DNA of 64,000 bases from Hyphodiscus hymeniophilus. Lineage: Eukaryota; Ascomycota; Leotiomycetes; Helotiales; Hyphodiscaceae. Each line of letters opens with the position of its first letter. The first letter of the stretch is position 1. The notes below the pieces were generated by a model, which saw only the letters and a program-made list of their open reading frames with translations, did no database searches and had not been told where the DNA came from. A program made the translations under genes and the position numbers. The DNA is taken from positions 558,001 through 622,000 of the forward strand of contig VNKQ01000017.1 of the NCBI GenBank assembly GCA_016508695.1, read 5' to 3'. This document shows, piece after piece, positions 34,712-46,629 of this stretch.

Positions 34712-36377
34712 TTAACTAAGTATATTAATTTATAATTATTAAAGAGTATATTATTAGAAAGTAAGTGTTTTTTTAAAGAATTAAAGGTTAAATAAATCTT
34801 ATAACTTATTTTTTTAAGTAAGTCTAGATTAATAATCGTATAATTAACTTTATTTAAGTACTTACTCTATTATTTCTTTGAGTTTAGTATTTTATTAAGG
34901 TATTACTTTTACTTCTTCTTTTCGATTAGTTATTTTTAATAGTTACTTTTTACTTAATTTTTAATTTTATTTTTTTTAAGATTATTAAGCTTAGTTTTAA
35001 ACTTATAATTAGTTATTTTAATAATTACTACTTTTAGGCGTTTATAAGACTTTAGTTTTTAAGAATACTTTTTACTTTTTAAAAGGTATAAATAATTATA
35101 TTTAAAGGGATTTAGCGATTAATCTTATCTTAAAAAACTTTTAAAAATAATTATTACTAAACGAGATTTTATTAATTTTATATTTAGTAATTACTTATAT
35201 AAGTAAGCTAAGAAAAGTTATCTTAAGATATTAATATTAATAATTACTTTTCTTATTTTTTAAGTTATAATTACTTTACTTATTTAATTATAAGTAAACT
35301 TTAAGAGTATTCTTTTAATTGTTTTTAAGAAATTAGTAATTAAGAGATAACTTGGCTTAATATTTAAAAGTTTGTATATATAAGTAATAGTTAATATATT
35401 CTTTTATTTTAAAAATTACTTAAGGCGATTAGTCGAGCTTTTTTAACCTTTTTTTAAGACTTCTTAATAAGTTTATCGAGTTATAGCTATAGAGGTTTCT
35501 TTTATTAAAGCTATATAATTCTTAAGTTTAATTAAAAGTAATTATAAGCTTATATTATAATTAAGTATTAATTTAATTTTAATTACTTATAGTATTTCTT
35601 TATTAATAAATAAATTTACTTAGTTAGAGATTATTAGAAGATCTCGTAATTATTTCTCTTATTCTTTATACTTTTATATAATCGACTTAGAATAAGCTTA
35701 ATATCGACCCCGAATATTATTATATATCGTAATAATAATAATTAGTTTAAAAGAAATAATTAGTTTTAGTCTAGAATTTGTTTTTTTTAAAGTAAAGAGT
35801 ATTACTTTAAAAGTTACTAGGGTTTTATTATATATTTAATTTATAATTCTAATACAATTTTATTTTGCTTTTATTACTTTTATAAAATTAAACTTAATTT
35901 ACTTAAGTTATTAAATTATATTTAACTTTTCGATTATTTACTTTAATCTTATTACCTTTAAAAGGAGCGTAGAGTATATTAGAGTATTTAAAACTATTAG
36001 ATTTATATATTCTAAAATACTAAGTAATCTTATATTATAATAAAAAGAAGAATATTATTCTAGTTATTTTAATTAGGTCTTTAATTAAATATCGACTAGA
36101 ATCGCTATATTATATAAAGTAAATATATTATAAATAGTTAATACTTTACTTAAAGGCTTTTAAGTAATCGTATATAAAATAAATTAAATAATTAGTTATT
36201 ATTTTAATTAGAGAAAACCTTAATATAAGGGTTATTTTTTTTAAAGAATTAGTAAGAATTAGCTTGTCTATTTTAATAGGCGAAGCCGTATACTTAAATC
36301 TACTTATATAATAGTATATTATAATATACTTCTTAAAATAAATAATCCCTAAGTATTATATAAACTAGGCTTATAAT

Positions 36378-36643
36378 TATTACGTAAATAATCGGTCTAA
36401 TCTTTAAAAAGAAAGGGTTTATAAGAAAAGACTACTTGAATAAGTATATATTAAGTATTATTTAGTCTAAAGAAAAAAGAAAAAGAAGTAAGTCTTTTCT
36501 TAAGTATTAAATTACTCTTATAAAGCTTAGTAAAATAAGTGCTTAAATAAAGCTTAAGTAATTATATAATATAACTAAATATTTAATAAGTATAATTAGA
36601 TATTTTATAATTATAAGATTAGTTAAGTCTTAATTTTGTAACA
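36378..36643 (-). repeat. Middle LTR of the copia composite
   Basis: This is the 5' LTR of copy 2 and abuts copy 3 directly. It ends TTTTGTAACA at 36643, and copy 3 sequence starts in the next base. The primer binding site of copy 2 is adjacent on the left. Confidence 0.82.
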
Positions 36644-39600
36644 CTTATAGATTTAATAAAGCTCGGAAATACTTAAACTTATACTTAGAGAGATTTTTAA
36701 TAAGCCTATTTACTAATATTTCGTTAATTAGTAAATATATTACTTCGAACGTTTTAAATTTATACTTTTAGCGAAGTTATATATTTTAAATATTTATATA
36801 TTATAACTTAATTATAATTCTCTTATTCTCTTTTATAATTAGTCTAATTATTTATTAATTATTATAAAAGACTATCTAAGAGTCTTTAAACGAGAGTTTA
36901 ATCTCTTTAAAAAATTATTATAATATTATTGTTTCTTTAATTATATACTTTATTCTTAAAAGCTTTACTTAAGTAATAAACGTTAATACTATTAATTATT
37001 AAGTTATTTTCTAAGTAATAAGTCTTCTAAATAAGAATATTATATACTTATAAGATAATTACTAAGTTTTAATATTATTTATAAATAATACGTCTAATAT
37101 AATAAGTAAGTAGCTTTCTAAGTTTCTTTTATATTAAATAATAAGATAACGAGTTCTTTAAAGATATTTAATTACTTAATTAATTACTTTTATATATTAT
37201 ATACTAAGGTTTATTAAGAATTAAGAAAGTTAAAAAGTTATAAAGGTAATATTTACTTTAATTATAATTATAATATAAAAAACTAATTTTACTCTTTTTT
37301 AATATACTTTAATAAAGCTTAGTATTATTATTTCTAAGTTTTTAATAAACTTAGTTCTTAAGAGTAATATAAATAAATATTTTTATTTAGCTAAATTAAA
37401 CTTTTAAGTAATCTTTTTAATATAAGTATTATAAAGTAAAAAGATTGTTTTATTATTTTAATTTTTAATTATATAAATACTTAAAAACTATTAAATATTT
37501 CTTAAGTTTTAAAGCTTATATAACTTTTTTAGCTTTTTAGTAAACTTATATACCTTTTATTTATTTCTTTTATAATATAAGATTAGTATATTATTTATAT
37601 AAAAGATTATAAAGATTTATTAAGTAAAGTTATAAAAGAAGTATAAATTTTCTTTATTTTAAATTAACTTAAGAGACTTAATTATTAAAGAGAAGTCTTA
37701 ATACTAAAAAGCTAGAAAGTCTTATAAGCTATATAAAACTTAATTAATCTCTATATAAAACCTTACTTTCTTAAAGCCTAAAAAAAGCTAATATATTACT
37801 TATACTCTTTTATCGTTTTATAAAGTATTAATAAAAGTATTAATAACGTTATATTACTTAATTTTAAGATTAAAGTAAGTTATAATAGCTATAATTACTC
37901 GAAACAAATAAATAATAAGTATAATAATATATATAGAAATAATTAAATCTTCTTTTTAAAGATTACTATAAATAATAATTTAAGACTTATAGCGAATTAT
38001 AAAACCATTTAAGTTTACCTTATAAGTAAAGACTTATTTTAAAGGAATAGCTTTTAAATTAACTAAGCTTGCTTTAATTTGTCTCTAATAATTTCTTAGC
38101 TTTAAATTCTTAATTTTTAATCTTATATCTTAAATAAAGTAATCGCTATATTCGTATATCTTGAGATTACTTTATAACCTTAATACCTTTAAAAAATCTT
38201 TTTAATAAACTCTTCTTAAAACTAAAAGTATCTTTCTTCTCGAAGTATTATTTATTAAAACAAAAATAAAGATTATTACGTATATTATCTAAATTTATTC
38301 TTTATAGCTTAAGTCCTTTTAAAACGTTAATAAGAACTTATTATATTACTTTTAGCTTAATTTTAAAATCGAGGTATATATCGAAATAATATATAATATA
38401 CTTAGTTTATTTTTACTTAAAATTTTTTTAAAGATAATTTATAGTTTAAGCTATTAATTTTTTTATACTTATTGTTTTAATTAACTTAATTAATATATCT
38501 TATAATTTAAGACTCTTATTATTAAAGTATTACTTAAAAGACTACTTTTTATTATTAAGAGATTATTACTTATAATTATTTTATAATTACTAAAGCTAAA
38601 TTCGCTTTATATTAGGCTAAGTAATTCTTTAAATTAATATATAATTACTTAAGGGATTAATTATTTACTTATACTTAAATACTTATTTAATAACTAAGCT
38701 AATCCTTAAGTAATTATACTCTTATTTAACTTACTATTAGTATAATTATTAATTATAAGTATTCTTTTAAATAAATAATTATTATTACTTCTTTTAATTC
38801 TTATTTATAAGTTTATTAGCTTAAGTATTTATTTAAGAGTTAAAAGTCTAATTTCTTTATTTACTCCCGAGTTCTAACTTTTATTATTTTTATTTAAAAG
38901 CTTACTCTTTAAAATCTTATATATAAGATTATCTAATATAATTATAACTTTTCTTTTAAAAGAGAGTATCTTATTTATAAAAAAATATTTAATAATTCTA
39001 TTAATAGCGTTTTAAATTCTATATTCTTTAATTAGAGAAATAATAGCTTTAGTATTTACTAAGGACTATTACTCTTATATCTTTTAATTAAAAATATAAA
39101 ATTTAGTTTTATTAAAAGTTATATTTCTTATAATAATTACTTTTCTAAATTAAAGTATTTAAATCTTATATATATTAAACGCAATATATTTAATTAAGTA
39201 TTTAATATATACTTAAGAAAGTACTTTAAATACTCTTTTGTTTTTGCCTTCTTATTATTCTTTTTTTAAAGTATATACTCGAGTATTATAAGTATAAATT
39301 TTATTCTAATTAAGTTTAAGATTAGTTATTACTTATTATATAAGCGTTTAATTATATTACTTAAAGTAATTCCAAAATTATAAGTATAAGACTTTATTTA
39401 GTAAGTATTACTTATAAGTTTTAAAAAAAAGAATAATATATAAGTAAATTATTACTTTACATATCTTTAGCTAAAGGTTTTCTAAGAGATTAATAATAAA
39501 TCTTATTTTAATTAATTTCTCGATTATATCTTTCTTAGCTTTCTTAATTATATTAATAAGCTTATAAGTATAAGCTAATATTAATTTTATATTAATTTCT

Positions 39601-39776
39601 TTTATATCGGCTTATTACTTAAAATTTATTATATTAAAAAAAGAGATTACTAAAGTGTCTTAATTACTCTTAATCTTATAAATCGATAATTTAAATTAGC
39701 GTTTTACTTATATATTAAAATAAGAAATCGAGTTTATAACTATAATCCCGCGTTTCTTTATAAGTATAAATCTTTA

Positions 39777-40571
39777 GGGACAAGCTATTTTAACTCTAAT
39801 GCCGGCTATTTTAACTCTTTGGGGGTATACTTAGTAAGCTCGCTTCTTTATATTATTTTATATATAAGGGCAAGTATAATTTATATTACTTATTAAAATT
39901 AATATATTCTTATTAATTTATAACCTTTATAATAAACGTATCTAAGACTTATAGGCCCTTTCCCTTTATAGTAGTTTATACTAATCTTTTTATTATAATT
40001 ATTATTATTAAATAATATATTAAAGCTAATAAGTATATCTAATCGAGTACTTAACGATTACTCTTAACTTTCGAACTCTTCTCTTCCTTAGCCCCTATAA
40101 TCCTTAAGCGACCTAAGTCTCTTACTAGACTAATATTTATCGTTTATTTTAGGCTAAATTGAAATAGTTTTATTACTTTTGCGATAATATAAATAATAAA
40201 GAAGTATATCGATTAATATAAGCCAAGTATAAGAAGGGAAAGAGGTTATATAAGAGGGATTTCTTTTATATATAAAGACAATTACCTTAAAGATATAATA
40301 GTTATTATAAGAGATATATTATAAAGAGAAGTAATATAAGAGATTAAAGTTATAATAGTAAAACCTTTTAAAGGTTATACGCAAAATAGTAAGTATAAGT
40401 TAGATTTAGATTATAATTTTAATAAGTTAGTATAATAATATATATTATATACTCTTGCGCATATATAAATTTATATAATAAGTAGAGCTTACTAAATATA
40501 CGCAAGTATAAAAACGATCTAGGACTAGTAGAGTTAAAATAACCGGTATTAGAGTTGAAATAGCTCGTTCC
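39777..40571 (-). mobile_element. A-type TIR element, 795 bp, exact target duplication
   Basis: The ends are GGGACAAGCTATTTTAAC and AGCTCGTTCC. Exact 8-bp duplications AATCTTTA flank it at 39769-39776 and 40572-40579. The empty site occurs in copia copy 1 near 23630 (AATCCCTA). It lies in reverse orientation relative to the copy at 16222. No transposase frame is present. Confidence 0.9.
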
Positions 40572-42989
40572 AATCTTTAGTACTTTTTATTAAACTTGTC
40601 TTTAATTAGTAAAATCTAACTAATACTATTATATACTTTAAAGAAATTAAAAAGATCTTAAATAATTATTTAAAATAGTTTTAGTAATTTAAAGTATAAT
40701 ACTTAGCGGGAGATTTATTTCTTAACTAATATAAGAGTATAAGCTTTATAATATATAATTAGTATTCTTTTAATAATTATATTTTTAATTGTTTTTATAA
40801 GTAACTCGAAGACTTTTAGTTTAAGGTATCTTACTTATTAATATTAAAGCTTAGCTAAATTACTTTAGGGTTTTAAGTAGTCTCTTAATCGTTTAAATAA
40901 CTTTTTTAATTATTATTTAATTATTAAGTATATTATTATTAGTTTTATATATATTAGAATTATAAAGAAAGAACTTAAGTAAAAAGTAAGTAATTTATAT
41001 TTAAGAAAAACTAAGTTAAATTTATATTTTATACTAAATATAATAACGTTAAAATTAATACTCTTATATCTTAATAAATAATTAAAACTATAAAACTAAA
41101 CCCTTGCCTTAAATATTTAAGCTTTTAAAATAATATTTATATAAAAACTATTAACTATAATTATATCTAAAAGAGTAAAATTAAATATATAAAGTCTTTT
41201 TAGCTTATTAAAGAGATTTTTAATTACTTAAGTACTTTTTTTAATAATTAGTAAAATACTTAAACTAACTTTAACTATATTATTATTAATTAAAGGAATA
41301 AAGGAATTAAGCTTAAGTAAGTCTTTTATATTAACTAAGTATATTAGTTTATAATTATTAAAAAGTATATTATTAGAAAGTAAGTATTTCTTTAAAGAAT
41401 TAAAAGTCAAATAAATCTTATAACCTACTTTTTTAAATAAGTTTAAATTAATAATTATATAATTAATTTTATTTAAGTACTTACTTTATTATTTCTTTAA
41501 GTTTAATATCTTATCGAGATATTACTTTTACTTTTTCTTTTTAATTAACTATTTTTAATAACTACTTTTTACTCGATTTTTAATTTTATTCTTTTCGGGA
41601 TTATTAAGTTTAGTTTTAAACTTATAATCTTTTATTCTAGTAATTATTACTTTTAAGTATTTAAAAGACTTTAGTTTCTAAGTATACTTTTTATCTCTTA
41701 TATAAATAATTATATTTAAAGAGACTTAATAATTAATCTTATTTTAAAAACTTTTAAAAGTAATTATTATTAAATAAGATTTTATTAATTTTATATTTAA
41801 TAATTACTTATATAAGTAAGTTAAGAAAAGTCGTTTTAAGATATTAATATTAATAATTACTTCTCTTATTTTTTAAGTTATAATTACTTTACTTATTTAA
41901 TTATAAGTAAACTCTAAAAGTATTTTTTTAATTACTTTTAAGAAATTAATAACTAAAAAGTAACTTAGCTCGATATTTAAAAGTTTATATACCCGAGTAG
42001 TAATTAATATATTCTCTTACTTTAAAAACTACTTAAAGTAATTAGTCGAGCTTTTTTAACCTTTTTTTAAAACTTTTTAATAAGTTTATTAAGCTATAAT
42101 TATAAAAGTTTCTTTTATTAGAGTTATATAATTCTTAAGTTTAATTAAAAGTAATTATAAGCTTATATTATTACTAAGTATTAATTTAGTCTTAATTACT
42201 TATAGTATTTCCTTATTAATAAATAAATTTATTTAGTTAGAAATTACTAAAAAATCTTATAATTTTTTTTTTAATTCTTACGCTTTTATATAATTAACTC
42301 GAAATAAGTTAAGTATTAACCCCTAATATTATTATATATTATAATAATAATAGTCGGTTTAAAAAGAATAACTAATTTTAATTTGGGATTTACTTTTTTT
42401 AAAGAGAAAAGTATTCTTTAAGAGATTACTAGAGTTATATTATACGTTCGATTTATATTTCTAATATAATCTTATTTTACTTTTATTTCTTTTATAAGAT
42501 TATACTTAATTTACTTAAGTTAATAAACTATATTTAACTTTATAATTATTTACTTTAATCTTATTATTTTTAAAGAGAGTGTAAAATATACTAGAGTATT
42601 TAGAATTATTAGATTTATATATTTTAAAACACTAAGTAATCTTATATTATAATAAAAAAAAGAGTATTATTTTAGTTACTCTAATTAAGTCTTTAATTAA
42701 ATCTTAATTAGAATCGCTATATTATATAAGGTAAATATATTATAAATAATTAATACTTTATTTAAAGGCTTTTAAGTAATTATATATAAAATAAATTAAA
42801 TAATTAATTATTATTTTAATTAAAGAAAACTTTAATATAAGAGTTATTCTTTTTAAAGAGTTAGTAAGAGTTAACTCGTTTATTCTAATAAGTAAAGCTA
42901 TATACTTAAATTTACTTATATAATAATATATTATAATATACTTCTTAAGATAAATAATCCCTAAGTATTATGCGAACTAAGCTTATAAC

Positions 42990-43253
42990 TATTATATAAA
43001 TAATTAGTTTAATCTTTAAGGAAAAAAGATTATAAGAAAAGACTACTTAAATAAGTATATATTAAGTATTATTTAGTCTAAAGAAAAAAAAAGAAAAGTA
43101 AGTCCTTTTCTAAGTATTAAATTACTTTTATAAAGCTTAGCGAAATAAGTACTTAAATAAAGCTTAAGTAATTATAAGATATAACTAAATATTTAACGAG
43201 TATGATTAGATATTCTATAATCACAAGATTAGTTAAGCCTTAATTTTGTAACA
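42990..43253 (-). repeat. 5' LTR of copia copy 3
   Basis: This 264-bp LTR ends TTTTGTAACA, keeping the terminal CA. The 5-bp duplication ATATA follows at 43254-43258, then the right part of the interrupted MITE. Confidence 0.85.
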
Positions 43254-43576
43254 ATATATTATTTCTTATAAATATATTTGTTATATTTAAAAAGAACATT
43301 AAAGGTAATTAGAATAATTTTAATATTTCCACATAGGCGCAAACCTATTATATATATTATAGTATATATAATTGTTAAGGACTAATAGAGTTAAAGTAGC
43401 CGGGAGTAGAGTTAAAATAGCTTAACCCTACTTTTACTACTTAATTTTCCCAGCTAACCTGAAATCTGACAACTTTGAATTTCGATTCTCTTTTTCGATT
43501 CTGCGTTAATATCATTATACGTAAAGTATTACTATTTTAAACTCAAGTTTACTACTACAGGTATAACTACTTTTTC

Positions 43577-44503
43577 TTATAAAACTGCTTCGAGTGGCAT
43601 ATTCTTTCTCCATTTGTATACAGTATGCTCGTTTGCCCAACTTAATAACGCATCGTAATCGGTGCATTCATGCTTAGCACCCCATCCTGGAGTATTCGTC
43701 TTCCCCTCAAGGCTTGTATCTGCACCACACATGATAGCCTGCCTGATATTGTCGAAGCAGTGGGCAGAATGATGGGCAACCTCCTGAGTCAACTCAGTTC
43801 CATGAAATCCGCTTTGAAAATGCTGCACGAGGTATGACTTTCAGGTGTATTATTAGCAACCTGGTTCATGAAGATGGGTATTCAATATGGTACACACAAG
43901 ACAGTGAAGCTGGTGGAAGACCGATATCATGTAAACAGGCTCGGAGTGTGTGGCGTTTATCTGCATCTCATATGGCTCACCCAGATTGATAGAGTCCGAA
44001 TCATCGACTCTAACATATCCTCGGCCATCTTCGAGGGGCTATTAGCTACGTACTGATTGATGAAGGAGGCAAATCGCTTACCGGCGCTCAATTCGATCCA
44101 ATTGTGAAGCGTATGAAGCGTCTCCTCCTGAGTAGCAAACATGTCCTCGTGCATGTATCGAGTATTCTCGGCAAATATGTAGGTCTTCCGAGGAACTGCC
44201 ATAGCCACATATTAGTAGTGTCACGTTGAACAGCAGATAGTAATCCAATGCCAGCAGAATGACAGGCCGCCACGAGGAAGGAGACTTACACTCAGGTACT
44301 GGAGATAGTTTGAGCTTCTTTCCAGAAAAAAAGGAATAAACGAAAAGAACAACTATCACACACGCCATTCCAATTTCGAAAAGCAGGCGCAAGTGTCTTT
44401 TTGGGGCCAAGAACTTTACTTCGGGCTGTTCATCCGAGAATATAGCGTCCTGGTGAGTTCTTGGGATGAATGGCTGCTGGTCCTCATCCTGTCGTTCGTC
44501 CAT
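43577..44503 (-). CDS. UstYa-like (DUF3328) protein, four exons
   Basis: The UstYa family contains membrane-anchored proteins that act in fungal ribosomal-peptide and other secondary-metabolite pathways as oxidative or cyclising enzymes. My model joins 44503-44290, 44195-44082, 44028-43898 and 43837-43577, giving 239 residues with consistent phases and three introns of 94, 53 and 60 bp, each with a CTAAT branch. A cytosolic N-terminus precedes one membrane segment at about residues 41-59. The two diagnostic HxxHC motifs are HQLHC at 148-152 and HSAHC at 176-180, followed by FDNIRQAIMCGADT and GWGAKHECTDYDAL. No precursor peptide, oxygenase or synthase gene is nearby, so it is an orphan. It lies about 150 bp from the AT-rich block. 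The start is uncertain because the frame extends further upstream. Confidence 0.87.
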
Positions 44504-46629
44504 GATGAGACAAGACCAACTCCAACAGTAGACAAAGATCCTAGAAAGACAGAAGTAACAAGTGAGGAGAGTAAGAGCCATATCAAGCAGTAGCATAACC
44601 AAAGACGGGGGTGGCGCCAATAAGGTATTTAGGCTATGCTGTGCGGCTGTTTAGCCTTGAGTGTATGCCCCGCATCCGAATACTCCCCTGTCTGTAGTAT
44701 AAATTGGCTCCAATATAAATATATATGGCACGGCATGGCACGGGGGCTGGGGCTGGATCGAATTTGACCGGGTGAATAGTATATATTGGGTGTGCTAGGC
44801 ACTGTACCAATAGATACCCTGCCCGCAATTCGGCAATTGAAAGGGATCTGATGATGCCGGGGCTACTTCTTAAAGACTGACTTTGGGATAGCATGGGATA
44901 AAGGAAGAGAAGCCAACTTGTTCTGGAATTATGGTGGCATGCTTGTTTGTCCTCACCGCTAGACGGCTTTCTTTGGGGGATCTAATTGTTACCTCTCTGC
45001 CGACTTTGAGGCTTCAAGAAACCGCAGCAATATTGCCAACACCACCCTCAATCATTCCACCCAAGGGAATGCTCAATGTTTGCGGTACCAGTATACACAA
45101 GACGCGTGGCTCTGGGAAGGTGGGCAATTCAGGTGTCGGACCACTTCTTATCACTTGGCTAGGCCAATGCCTATTTTCCAATAATCGCTTGGGCTTACGG
45201 ATTATTTAGGTTGTGAAGGGTGCTCAGGAAAAGACATTATGCAAGTCACATGGGAGGCCTCCCATCATATCTCGAAAAAATCTTCTGCAAACCAAGGTAG
45301 AAAGCACACAGTTTTGGAAGGAAGGGTATGTTCAGACCTTAAGGAAGAGTTGTAGTGTAAACGTTGATGCACCTCAATGGCGTAGACCACTGGACTTGCG
45401 GAAGATGCCTCGGGGATGCGGTGGAATCAGAACAGTCGTTCCTTTCCATACACGTTCTGTTATTGCTGGTCCATTATTGCTTCCGCCAAAACTTTGTCGT
45501 CTCACAACTTAAGTCACTACTCCATAAGGTGGGCAACAAGACTGTTGGTCGAGCAAGGATTGGCACCAGTAGCAATTAACCAAGTTCGATGGACAAGCAA
45601 TAAAGCTTCACCACATCAATGCTTTCCTACTACAGCCATCCACCGAGGGAAAAATTCCGAAGCACGGCTACTTGGAGAACATTCCTCCTCTAGTCAAAAA
45701 TATAACAGCTTTTCGACCTCGCTTCGATGAAATGAGGAGGCTAGAGGCATCTCCTGAACCCATGTACACAGTATAATCTCATGACTTCGGAGCAAGGGAT
45801 ATGTGTGACCCTAGGCTAGCATCGCAAATGTCGATCCTAACGTATGCTTTCGTTTGTCTACGAAAATGGAATGTCTTGGATCTCTGCTTCGATTGCGATT
45901 TACTCATTGGACTTCCAAAGCACGTGCAACAAGAGAGATAATATGGGAGTGTCAGCTTGGCAATGTAGAATCTGGATCAGGCAGCCTAACAATATCAAAC
46001 ATGGGGATTTTTCTCATGGACGATAATGACTTAAGACTGAATCAAACACCCAATGAAGCAACGCCGGCTAAGATGTTATTGAATTTTGTATCGGTTTCCA
46101 ATGTACTCATACTTCCCCCGTTGGCCATGAAAGCCGATTCACCAGGGGTGAAGGTTTCAGGGGACCAGAGACCAAGCCACCAAAAGAACTCCCGCTGGAA
46201 TATACCTTTCAGACTCTGAAAATATCATTTCCTATGCTCCAGTTGGCCCTGTAATCGAAAACCTTCTTCGAGGTCTTTTCAAATGGTGGTAGGATTGTGG
46301 GACACCGAGAAAGTTGCTAGTTATCCGAATTTCTGCACTCTTTGGCGATTTAGGACATACCACGAAAGCTGATAGCTATATCAACTCCAGAACAATCAAC
46401 TTGATATACTCGAAGTCGACTGTAGATAGCACCCGTTGAATGCCCGTAAGTCTACTGATTTAGTAAATTGCACATCACAACTTCTCTAACCGATGCAATA
46501 CTTTGAACGGTGTGATTCAAATTGATGGAAGCACCGGATACCAGACGGTAATCTTGGTATTGGCTTGAGGTATAATAATATAGAAGCGTTTTACTGTGAT
46601 TTCTCCTCCCCCAGAAATCCGCCAGAAGC
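44504..46629. other. Intergenic region, possible decayed gene
   Basis: No intact gene is found. Several short frames overlap without domain or splice support. The frame at 45573-45776 (67 codons, including GKIPKHGYLENIPPLV and AFRPRFDEMRRLEASPE) reads like genuine protein, but it is bounded by stops and has no recognisable family. It may be part of a degenerate gene. Confidence 0.35.

Larger units (their letters stand above)
28360..36643 (-). mobile_element. Copia copy 2, decayed
   Basis: It aligns end to end with copy 1, with LTRs 28360-28625 and 36378-36643. It differs by an A-type insertion at 29959-30642 and by loss of about 985 bp of interior (copy 1 equivalent about 23414-24395), where an inverted LTR now sits (34446-34711). 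The decayed polymerase box FYINN recurs at about 32477. A G-rich polypurine tract adjoins the left LTR. It is generally more AT-rich than copy 1. Confidence 0.82.
28360..43253 (-). mobile_element. Composite copia insertion: three LTRs, two internal regions
   Basis: LTRs at 28360-28625, 36378-36643 and 42990-43253 lie in the same orientation, and the whole 14.9-kb unit is flanked by one 5-bp duplication ATATA (28355-28359 and 43254-43258). The interrupted target is a MITE whose uninterrupted form is seen at about 11400. The right-hand internal region (copy 3) joins the middle LTR exactly at the end of pol and lacks the 3' extra region and polypurine tract. Copy 2 inserting into copy 3, followed by recombination between the two leftmost LTRs, would explain the layout. 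Confidence 0.8.
36644..43253 (-). mobile_element. Copia copy 3, lacking its 3' end
   Basis: The interior matches copy 1 from the last pol codons (copy 1 position about 20506) to the 5' LTR at 42990-43253. The 3' extra region, polypurine tract and 3' LTR are missing. An A-type element sits at 39777-40571. The FYINN box recurs at about 37593. A segment of about 700 bp (37770-38472) is almost identical to copy 1 while the rest is diverged. Confidence 0.82.
9956..43428. other. 33.5-kb AT-rich, RIP-like transposon block
   Basis: The whole interval is dominated by A and T with very frequent TA steps. It has no open frame longer than about 80 codons and consists of nested transposon copies. Where ancestral sequence can be inferred, as in the reverse transcriptase box on the minus strand, changes are G to A or C to T. 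That is the signature of repeat-induced point mutation. Islands of more normal composition remain near 13900-14240, 14600-14760, 15650-15830 and 28020-28200. Both edges are sharp: the terminus of a MITE at 9956 and another at 43428. Confidence 0.9.
17421..43428 (+). mobile_element. B/D MITE (about 376 bp net) spread over 26 kb by nested insertions
   Basis: Its pieces are 17421-17457, 27346-27362, about 28208-28359 and 43259-43428. The left end is GGGATAAGTTATTCTAAC and the right end is GCTTAACCC. Three insertions separate the pieces: the A element 17458-27337 (target repeat TTATTTTA), an unclassified insert 27363-28199 (AAGTATAT/AAGTATAC) and the copia composite 28360-43253 (ATATA). Subtracting these and one copy of each duplication leaves about 376 bp, against 372 bp for the intact copy at 16626. 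Outer flanking 8-mers TAATTTTA and TACTTTTA agree at seven positions. The left end is B-like and the right D-like, which weakens the case slightly. Confidence 0.75.

Noticed and set aside
41228..41410. 60-codon minus-strand frame within copia copy 3
   Set aside because: It lies in the retroelement's decayed interior and is not open in copy 1 or copy 2. It is a fragment of the dead element, not a gene.
9956..43428. Possible CRISPR array, centromere or novel defence system
   Set aside because: Repeats are dispersed and explained by nested transposons with target duplications; there is no regular repeat-spacer pattern and no intact coding gene. A centromere cannot be judged from sequence alone, since AT-rich RIPped blocks are also common elsewhere in fungal genomes.
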